A stretch of 5,780 bases of DNA. Source: an uncultured Planctomycetaceae bacterium (lineage in GTDB: Bacteria > Planctomycetota > Planctomycetia > Pirellulales > UBA1268). A program made the translations under genes and the position numbers. Location of the stretch: positions 1 to 5,780 of the forward strand of contig CAJBSQ010000003.1 in the NCBI GenBank assembly GCA_903958265.1, in the 5' to 3' direction. The notes under the pieces were generated by a model that had not been told where the DNA came from, searched no databases, and worked only from the letters and a program-made list of their open reading frames with translations. Shown here one piece after another: positions 1 to 4,374 of the stretch; position 1 is the stretch's first letter; each line of letters starts with the position of its first letter.

Positions 1-9
1 CCCAAGTAA
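1..9 (+). CDS. infC: Possible last codons of infC (translation initiation factor IF-3), partial
   Basis: Frame 1 of the window reads Pro-Lys-stop (CCC AAG TAA). Many IF-3 proteins end in a short tail containing Ala-Pro-Lys, and infC is the usual gene immediately upstream of rpmI in bacteria. That context makes this the likely 3' end of infC, 85 nt before the rpmI start. Only two codons are visible, so the call rests on gene order and could be chance. The stop codon also forms the first bases of a 9-bp tandem repeat. Confidence 0.3.
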   Translation, partial: PK

Positions 10-33
10 TCACGGTAATCACGGTAATCACGC
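7..33. repeat. Tandem 9-bp repeat, three units, upstream of rpmI
   Basis: Three head-to-tail units of TAATCACGG lie at 7-15, 16-24 and 25-33, the last ending in C instead of G. The first unit starts on the putative infC stop codon, so the array is probably non-coding and transcribed between infC and rpmI. It is followed at about 33-80 by a C/A-rich, G-poor stretch likely to be unstructured in RNA. No function can be assigned. Simple slippage expansion is the default explanation. Confidence 0.75.
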
Positions 34-94
34 CCCGCATTCCACACCCACCGCACCAGTACCCGCACACGTTTCCCGAACGAGGAGAGTTGTC

Positions 95-298
95 ATGCCG
101 AAGCAGAAGACCCACAAGGGCGTCAAGAAGCGTGTCCGGATCACCGCCACCGGCAAGGTGAAGCATCGCCGCGCCGGCACGAGCCATCTCCAGGTCCGCC
201 TGACGGCGAAGCGGAAGCGGAAGCTTCGCGGCACGGGCGTGTTGGCGGAGTCGGACGTGCACCGGATCCACGACGCCCTCGGCAAGTACAGCTACTGA
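95..298 (+). CDS. rpmI: Large ribosomal subunit protein bL35
   Basis: This encodes bL35, a small basic protein of the 50S subunit that binds 23S rRNA. The 67-residue product matches the usual family length of about 65. It begins MPKQKTHKGVKKR, with the family's N-terminal K-T-H-(K/R)-G motif, followed by TGKVKHRRAGTSHL and a very basic KRKRKLRGTGVL segment, all typical of bL35. The ATG at 95 is supported by a strong Shine-Dalgarno sequence, GAGGAG at 82-87, 7 nt upstream. In most bacteria rpmI lies between infC and rplT. Here the upstream side fits (possible infC end at 1-9), but rplT starts 510 nt downstream instead of the usual few tens of bases. rpmI may therefore be regulated separately from rplT-pheST. 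Identification is secure. Confidence 0.97.
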   Translation: MPKQKTHKGVKKRVRITATGKVKHRRAGTSHLQVRLTAKRKRKLRGTGVLAESDVHRIHDALGKYSY

Positions 299-303
299 GT
301 GCA

Positions 304-335
304 AGCCTGCACGGCCCGCATGGCCCATGCAGGCT
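304..335 (+). promoter_or_regulatory. Hairpin directly after the rpmI stop codon
   Basis: AGCCTGCA at 304-311 is the exact reverse complement of TGCAGGCT at 328-335, giving an 8-bp stem. The loop can fold further, because GGCC at 313-316 pairs with GGCC at 322-325 around a 5-nt loop. The structure starts 5 nt past the rpmI stop. No T-run follows, so it is not a canonical intrinsic terminator. It could stabilise the 3' end of an infC-rpmI transcript, attenuate read-through, or mark a processing site. Confidence 0.5.
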
Positions 336-362
336 CTCGTGGCCCTCATGGCTCTCATGGCC
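336..362. repeat. Second tandem 9-bp repeat, three units, downstream of rpmI
   Basis: Three adjacent 9-bp units are CTCGTGGCC (336-344), CTCATGGCT (345-353) and CTCATGGCC (354-362). A related unit, CGCATGGCC, lies at 317-325 inside the preceding hairpin loop. The period equals that of the repeat upstream of rpmI, but the sequence is different. Replication slippage is the simplest origin. The repeated GGCC cores allow alternative base-pairing with the hairpin at 304-335. Confidence 0.7.
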
Positions 363-468
363 CGCGGAGACCCATGGGCAGGCCTCCTTGCTCGCCGAGC
401 ATCACGACGGCACCTCGCTGTGGTGAAATCGGGGAGGCGGAGGGATCGGCGTGAGGATGACGAGCGTT

Positions 469-524
469 GAGGATTTCGCCCGTGCGAGCCTAAACCTGCC
501 GAGTGGGGCACAAGCGAAATCCTC
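469..524. repeat. Strong inverted repeat (56-nt hairpin) in the rpmI-rplT spacer
   Basis: GAGGATTTCGC at 469-479 is the perfect reverse complement of GCGAAATCCTC at 514-524. After a symmetric 2x2 internal loop, GTGC at 482-485 pairs with GCAC at 508-511, giving 15 base pairs around a 22-nt apical loop. This is the strongest dyad in the window. No T-run follows on the + strand, and on the - strand the arm is followed by mixed sequence, so it is not a classical terminator. A REP/REPIN-like or MITE-like palindromic element, or a structured RNA leader, would fit. Which one applies cannot be decided from a single copy. Confidence 0.65.
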
Positions 525-560
525 CCGCGAGGCAACTCATGCCGTCCCGCAGCCGGTAGC

Positions 561-600
561 GCCACTCTTCAGCTGGGAACGCCGCTCTTAAGCTGATAAC
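561..600. repeat. Tandem degenerate 20-bp direct repeat
   Basis: Unit 1 (561-580, starting GCCACTCTTC) and unit 2 (581-600, starting GCCGCTCTTA) match at 16 of 20 positions, sharing the core CTCTT-N-AGCTG and the ending AAC. The pair is bracketed by near-identical 11-mers, CCGGTAGCGCC at 553-563 and CCGATAGCGCC at 601-611, so the duplicated block is larger than the two units. The mismatches indicate an old duplication or selected spacing. It could be a dyad of protein-binding sites, paired RNA motifs, or part of a dispersed intergenic repeat. Confidence 0.65.
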
Positions 601-613
601 CCGATAGCGCCGT

Positions 614-657
614 CCTGCCCGCGCCGAGGGGGCTCCGAAGCGGGCTGATCGGGCAGG
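614..657 (+). promoter_or_regulatory. Competing inverted repeats (possible alternative RNA folds)
   Basis: CCTGCCCG at 614-621 can pair perfectly with CGGGCAGG at 650-657. The overlapping GCCCGC at 617-622 can pair instead with GCGGGC at 640-645. The arm at 653-657 (GCAGG) can also pair with a nearby CCTGC at 659-663. These folds are mutually exclusive, which is the geometry of a switch or attenuator. In GC-rich DNA such short complementarities also arise by chance, so the functional call is weak. Confidence 0.35.
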
Positions 658-731
658 TCCTGCGAGCGGCAAGAGCCCAGCCCTGTGGTCCCGCGGTGAA
701 AAAATGCCGAAATACCCCAGCGCCCTTGCAA

Positions 732-760
732 TTGCGGCGATTCACGGCAGATTTTAGAGT
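732..760 (+). promoter_or_regulatory. Weak sigma70-like promoter candidate for rplT-pheST
   Basis: TTGCGG (732-737) and TAGAGT (755-760) are separated by 17 nt and match the TTGACA/TATAAT consensus at 3 and 4 of 6 positions. The site lies in the most A/T-rich part of the spacer and overlaps the palindrome GCAATTGC at 728-735. Initiation would fall near 766-767, leaving a leader of about 43 nt with a stable hairpin at its 5' end. The match is poor enough to be chance. The long gap from rpmI is the main reason to suspect an internal promoter. Confidence 0.25.
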
Positions 761-771
761 TCTTCAGATCT

Positions 772-785
772 GGGCCTCCGGGCCC
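772..785 (+). promoter_or_regulatory. cUCCGg-tetraloop hairpin just upstream of the rplT ribosome binding site
   Basis: GGGCC (772-776) pairs perfectly with GGCCC (781-785) around the loop TCCG. In RNA this is a C(UCCG)G loop of the exceptionally stable UNCG class on a five-GC-pair stem. It ends 10 nt before the AAGG at 796-799 that serves as the rplT Shine-Dalgarno sequence, 9 nt from the ATG. No T-run follows. It could protect a 5' end, modulate rplT translation, or form part of an L20-binding leader. L20 is known to repress its own operon in E. coli and Bacillus, but I do not recognise either of those structures here. Confidence 0.45.
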
Positions 786-808
786 CCAGCCGACCAAGGT
801 TTCGAGCC

Positions 809-1186
809 ATGCGTACCAAAAGCGTTGTTCCGCGTCTGCGTGCCAAGAAGCGTCTCTTCAAGCGGGTGAAGGGCTTTGTCGGCGGACGTCGCCGCCTGCT
901 CCGCACCGCCAAGGAGTCGCTCATCCGCGCCGGCGTCTACGCCCGTCGCGACCGGCGGCGGAAGAAGCGAGACTTCCGAAGGCTGTGGATCGTCCGGCTC
1001 AACGCCGCCTGCCGCCAGCGGGGCTTCCGGTACAGCCAACTGATCGCGGGCCTCGGCAAGATCGGCTGCGAACTCGATCGCCGCACGCTTGCCGAAATGG
1101 CCGTGCTCGACCCCACTGGTTTCGACACGGTGGCTGCCGCTGTCTGCAAGGCGCTCGGGCTGCCTGAGCCAGCCGCGGTCGCGTGA
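809..1186 (+). CDS. rplT: Large ribosomal subunit protein bL20
   Basis: This encodes bL20, a primary 23S rRNA-binding protein needed early in 50S assembly and, in several bacteria, a translational repressor of its own operon. The 125-residue product is slightly longer than the typical 115-120, with a short extra tail ending LPEPAAVA. The lysine/arginine-rich N-terminus (residues 1-50) is the extended rRNA-binding arm. The core GGRRRLLRTAKESL, followed by RAGVYARRDRRRKKRDFRRLW and IVRLNAACRQRGFRYSQLIAGL (about residues 25-82), aligns with the family signature. The globular C-terminal part contains ELDRRTLAEMAVLDPTGF. The ATG at 809 has AAGG 9 nt upstream. The stop is followed after 4 nt by the GTG of pheS, so the two are probably translationally coupled. 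Confidence 0.97.
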   Translation: MRTKSVVPRLRAKKRLFKRVKGFVGGRRRLLRTAKESLIRAGVYARRDRRRKKRDFRRLWIVRLNAACRQRGFRYSQLIAGLGKIGCELDRRTLAEMAVLDPTGFDTVAAAVCKALGLPEPAAVA

Positions 1187-1190
1187 CATC

Positions 1191-2210
1191 GTGACAGCCG
1201 TTCCGCTCGACTCGTTCCGCGCCGAACTGGAACGGCTGCGTGCCGATGCGGAATCGGCGCTCTCGGCTGCCACCGACGACACAGCGATCGAAGTGGCTCG
1301 GGTCGAGTTTCTGGGAGCCCGCAGCGGTCGCCTCAAAGCGATCCAAAAGTCGCTCGGAGGGCTCGCGGGAGCCGACAAGCCGGCTGGCGGCAAGCAGTTC
1401 AACGAGGCGAAGAACGCGATCACCGCCTCCTTCGAGGCGGCCCGGAACCGGGTGCTCTCCTCGAGCGGATTGCAGAGCGAGTCGGCGATCGACGTGACGC
1501 TCCCGGGATCGCCAGTGCGGCTCGGGCACCTGCATCCTCTCACGCGGACGATTCGCCGCGTGCAGGAGATCATGGGGCGGCTGGGCTTCGAGAGCGTTGA
1601 TGGCCCCGAGGTCGAAGACCAGTGGCACAACTTCGAGGCCCTGGCCATCCCGGCCGAGCATCCGGCCCGTGATCCACTCGACAACTTCTATCTCGCCGTG
1701 GCCCGCGGGGCCGATCCGCTGCTCCTGCGATCGCAGACCAGCACCGTGCAGATCCGCGTGATGGAGAATCGCGATCCGCCGCTGCGGATCGTGTCGCTCG
1801 GCCGCGTCTACCGCCCCGATACGGCGGATGCCACGCACTATCCGATGTTTCATCAGGTCGAAGGGCTGCTCGTGGAGCCGGGCATCACCATGGCCCACCT
1901 CAAGAGCGTGCTGCGGCTGTTCGCATCGAGTTTCCTCGGAGGAGACGTCCACGTCCGGTTTCGCCCCTCCTTTTTCCCGTTCACCGAGCCGAGCGTCGAG
2001 GTCGACATGGAGTGGGGCGGCCGCTGGGTCGAAATGGGGGGCGCCGGCATGGTCGACCCGGCGGTGCTCGAGGCGGTCGGCTACGACCCCGACACCGTCT
2101 CCGGATTCGCCTTTGGGTTGGGCGTCGAGCGGATCGCCGCCCGTCGGTATGGCGTCGACGACATCCGGGATTTCTACCGCAATGACGTCCGGTTTTTGAG
2201 GCAGTTCTGA
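1191..2210 (+). CDS. pheS: Phenylalanine--tRNA ligase alpha subunit
   Basis: This is the catalytic subunit of the alpha2-beta2 cytoplasmic synthetase that attaches phenylalanine to tRNA-Phe. I place the start at GTG 1191, 4 nt after rplT, giving 339 residues, close to the usual 327-350. An ATG at 1089 in the same frame would lie deep inside rplT and add 34 residues unlike the family. Residues 5-95 form the N-terminal coiled-coil tRNA-binding arm. The class II core follows: GPEVEDQWHNFEAL (138-151) with the substrate loop IPAEHPARDPLDNFY, TSTVQIR (183-189), motif 2 GRVYRPD...HYPMFHQVEGL (204-226), RPSFFPFTEPSVEVD (258-272), and motif 3 GFAFGLGVERIA (305-316). Ala307 in GFAFG corresponds to E. 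coli Ala294, which sets the size of the phenylalanine pocket, so normal specificity is expected. The protein ends NDVRFLRQF, as in homologues. No good Shine-Dalgarno precedes the GTG, which fits coupling to rplT. Confidence 0.96.
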   Translation: MTAVPLDSFRAELERLRADAESALSAATDDTAIEVARVEFLGARSGRLKAIQKSLGGLAGADKPAGGKQFNEAKNAITASFEAARNRVLSSSGLQSESAIDVTLPGSPVRLGHLHPLTRTIRRVQEIMGRLGFESVDGPEVEDQWHNFEALAIPAEHPARDPLDNFYLAVARGADPLLLRSQTSTVQIRVMENRDPPLRIVSLGRVYRPDTADATHYPMFHQVEGLLVEPGITMAHLKSVLRLFASSFLGGDVHVRFRPSFFPFTEPSVEVDMEWGGRWVEMGGAGMVDPAVLEAVGYDPDTVSGFAFGLGVERIAARRYGVDDIRDFYRNDVRFLRQF

Positions 2211-2213
2211 CGC

Positions 2214-4295
2214 ATGATCATCTCCACGAACTGGCTGGCCGATTACGTGCAGTTGCCTGGGACGGTCGATGATCTCGTCGAGCGGCTCCTGATGTCGGGG
2301 CTCAACCACGAGTCGACGACGAGCGTGGGTGACGACACGGCGGTCGAGATCGAGGTGACGAGCAATCGTCCTGACTGTCTCGGTCATGTCGGGGTGGCCC
2401 GCGAGGCGGCCGTGTTGTTTGGCAGGCCGCTCCACGTGCCCGACCCGCGGCCGCTCGAGGCCGGTGGGGATGCCGCCCGAAGCATCGCCGTGGAGATCCA
2501 CTCCCCCGAGATCTGCCCCTGCTACGTCGCGCGGGTGATTCGCGGCGTGCGAGTGGGGCCGAGTCCGCACTGGCTCGTCGACCGCCTGGCGACGGTCGGG
2601 ATCGCGAGCGTGAACAACGTCGTCGACGTCACCAACTACGTGATGCTCGAGAGCGGTCAGCCGCTCCACGCCTTCGATCTGGCGAAGATCCGTGGCGGGC
2701 GGATCGTGGTGCGGCGGGCCGTCGATGGAGAGGCGTTCACCGCCATCAATCACAAGACGTACGCGCTCACCGAGCGGATGTGCGTGATCGCCGATGCCGA
2801 GGGGCCAGTGGCGCTCGCGGGCGTGATGGGGGGCGCCGAGACCGAGATCACGGTGGCCACGACCGACGTGCTGCTGGAGTCGGCCCAGTTCGCCCCGCTG
2901 CCGGTGCGGGCGGCCGCCCGCGGCCTGGTGCTGGCGAGCGGTTCGTCGTATCGCTTCGAACGCGGCCCGGATCCGGCGATGGTCGAGTGGTCGAGCCGCC
3001 GCGCCGCCGCGCTGATCCTGGAGATCGCCGGAGGGACGCTGGAGCACGGCCGCTCGGTGGCCGGCGAACTGGCCTGCGCGCCGGCGATGATCCCACTGGC
3101 GGCCGAGCGGGTGGGCGAGATCCTCGGGATCGACGTAGCCGACGCCCGGCAGAGGCAGATCCTCACCGCGTTGGGATTCGTCGAGGAGCCCGGAAAGGCG
3201 CCGCACGACCACCGCTGGCGGGCCCCCACGTGGCGGCGGGATTGCTGGCGGGAGATCGACCTAGTGGAAGAGATCGCTCGGATCGAGGGCTACGGCCGCG
3301 TGCCCGAGGATGCCACGATCCCGGCCCGGTCGAGCGAACTCTCCTCCCGTGAGCGGACGGTGCGGCGGGCCGGCGAGGTGCTCGTCGGGGCCGGGCTCTG
3401 CGAGGCGATGACCCGCAGCGTGGTCACCGAATCGTTGGCCGCCATGCCGAGCCCGTGGGGCGAGACGGAGCCGCTCACGATCTCGCCGCCGCTCGTCCGC
3501 GGTGCTGACCGGCTCCGCCGCAGCCTGCTGCCGAGCCTGCTCGAAGCCCGCGGCGGCAATGTGGCGGTGGGTGTCGCCGATGCGGACCTCTTCGAAATCG
3601 CCCGGGCCTACATCGCCCGGCCCGGGTCGCAGTCGGCGCCGGCGAGCCCCGTGGCGGAACCGCTGCTGCTCACGGTCGTTGTCGGCGGCGACTTCGCGAG
3701 CATCAAAGGTGTGGCCGAGGCGGTGTTCGCCGGCCTGGGCGTGTCTGGCGATGCCGGTGGATCTGCCGGCGCGGGGCTCCGGCTCCGCTACCGGCCGCTC
3801 GACCTCGAGCCCTTCGTCCGCGGCCGTGCCGCCGAGGTGATGCTCGAGCAGGCCGGCCGGCCTGCCGAGCGGGTGGCGGTGATGGGTGAGGTGTCGGCGG
3901 CTGCCATCGACCGCTTCGGCCTCGCCGGGCCGGTGGTCGCCGCCGAGTTGCGACTCGACCGGCTCGAGTTTGCCATCGCTACCGAGCTGTCGCTCGTGAA
4001 GCCGAGCGATTTCCCTGCGGTGCAGCGCGACGTGAACCTCGTCGTCGATGAGGCGGTCGCCTGGGGCGACGTCGAGGATGCGATTCGGCTGACTGCCGGC
4101 GACCTGCTCGAAACCTGCCGGCTGGTGCAGGTGTGGCAGGATGCCGATCGCCTCGGGGCAGGGCGGAAGAGCTTCGTCGTCGCGCTCACGCTCCGCAGCG
4201 GTTCGGGCACGCTGTCAGGCGAGGAGGCAGGTCGGGTGGTCGATGCGGTCGTGGCAGAATGCGGTCGCCGTGTGGCCGCCGTCCTCCGCGGCTGA
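2214..4295 (+). CDS. pheT: Phenylalanine--tRNA ligase beta subunit, short form lacking the OB-fold tRNA-binding domain
   Basis: The beta subunit completes the alpha2-beta2 enzyme, supplying editing of mischarged Tyr-tRNA and tRNA contacts. The 693 residues are about 100 fewer than the 795 of E. coli. The N-terminal helix-loop (MIISTNWLADYV, LLMSGLNHE, 1-33) runs almost directly into EIEVTSNRPDCLGHVGVARE (45-64). The EMAPII-like OB-fold normally inserted between them is absent. The B3/B4 editing domain is intact: CPCYVARV (101-108), VNNVVDVTNYV and QPLHAFD (133-155), FERGPDP (248-254). The B5 domain follows (about 290-364), ending EIDLVEEIARIEGYGRVP. The catalytic-like domain (about 375-590) includes RLRRSLLPSLLEA and DLFEIARAY. 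The C-terminal ferredoxin-fold anticodon-binding domain (about 596-692) starts KPSDFPAVQRDVNLVV. The ATG lies 3 nt after pheS. GAGG at 2198-2201, inside pheS, is its likely ribosome binding site, at 12 nt spacing. The frame is continuous across the missing region, so this is a domain loss rather than a frameshift. Confidence 0.96.
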   Translation: MIISTNWLADYVQLPGTVDDLVERLLMSGLNHESTTSVGDDTAVEIEVTSNRPDCLGHVGVAREAAVLFGRPLHVPDPRPLEAGGDAARSIAVEIHSPEICPCYVARVIRGVRVGPSPHWLVDRLATVGIASVNNVVDVTNYVMLESGQPLHAFDLAKIRGGRIVVRRAVDGEAFTAINHKTYALTERMCVIADAEGPVALAGVMGGAETEITVATTDVLLESAQFAPLPVRAAARGLVLASGSSYRFERGPDPAMVEWSSRRAAALILEIAGGTLEHGRSVAGELACAPAMIPLAAERVGEILGIDVADARQRQILTALGFVEEPGKAPHDHRWRAPTWRRDCWREIDLVEEIARIEGYGRVPEDATIPARSSELSSRERTVRRAGEVLVGAGLCEAMTRSVVTESLAAMPSPWGETEPLTISPPLVRGADRLRRSLLPSLLEARGGNVAVGVADADLFEIARAYIARPGSQSAPASPVAEPLLLTVVVGGDFASIKGVAEAVFAGLGVSGDAGGSAGAGLRLRYRPLDLEPFVRGRAAEVMLEQAGRPAERVAVMGEVSAAAIDRFGLAGPVVAAELRLDRLEFAIATELSLVKPSDFPAVQRDVNLVVDEAVAWGDVEDAIRLTAGDLLETCRLVQVWQDADRLGAGRKSFVVALTLRSGSGTLSGEEAGRVVDAVVAECGRRVAAVLRG

Positions 4296-4374
4296 GTGAA
4301 CGAGCGGTTGGCCGGAGGCAGGGCTGCGAGTGGTGGCGATCGATGCGACGTGACTCGAGATCAAGGAGATCGAC

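Larger units (their letters stand above)
299..808 (+). other. Long structured non-coding spacer between rpmI and rplT
   Basis: No credible gene lies in these 510 bases. The small - strand frames here show no family resemblance and no convincing ribosome binding site. The spacer instead holds a series of separately listed elements: a hairpin abutting rpmI, a 9-bp tandem triplet, the CCCATGGG palindrome at 371-378, a small hairpin at 389-401 (TGCTC/GAGCA), a 56-nt hairpin at 469-524, a 20-bp tandem repeat at 561-600, competing inverted repeats at 614-657, the palindrome GCAATTGC at 728-735, and a promoter-like site and tetraloop hairpin just before rplT. The last 110 bases are visibly richer in A/T than the flanking genes, including an A6 run at 699-704. 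Possible roles are an internal regulatory leader for rplT-pheST, an inserted palindromic repeat, or both. Confidence 0.7.

Noticed and set aside
304..335. Intrinsic terminator after rpmI
   Set aside because: The stem is good but no T-run follows, so canonical Rho-independent termination is not supported.
336..600. CRISPR array from the spacer repeats
   Set aside because: The repeats are 9 or 20 bp, directly adjacent and without spacers, which is not CRISPR architecture.
490..797. Two small - strand frames (60 and 69 codons) in the rpmI-rplT spacer
   Set aside because: They run across the hairpin and tandem repeats, resemble no known family and lack a convincing ribosome binding site. They look like chance frames through a non-coding repeat region.
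798..808. T-loop-like GGTTTCGAGCC suggesting a tRNA
   Set aside because: The loop has an extra base, and no matching acceptor, D or anticodon arms are found upstream. The bases lie between the rplT ribosome binding site and start codon.
1089..1190. Upstream ATG extension of pheS
   Set aside because: It would overlap rplT by about 100 nt, and its extra residues do not resemble PheS. GTG 1191 fits family length.
764..1684. 306-codon - strand open frame opposite rplT and pheS
   Set aside because: Ser/Ala/Arg-rich shadow of two conserved genes, with no domain or plausible start context.
999..3212. 737-codon open frame on the - strand opposite pheS and pheT
   Set aside because: Its product is Arg/His/Gly/Asp-rich with no recognisable domain and lies fully antisense to well-conserved genes. 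Long antisense frames are expected in DNA with strong third-position GC bias.
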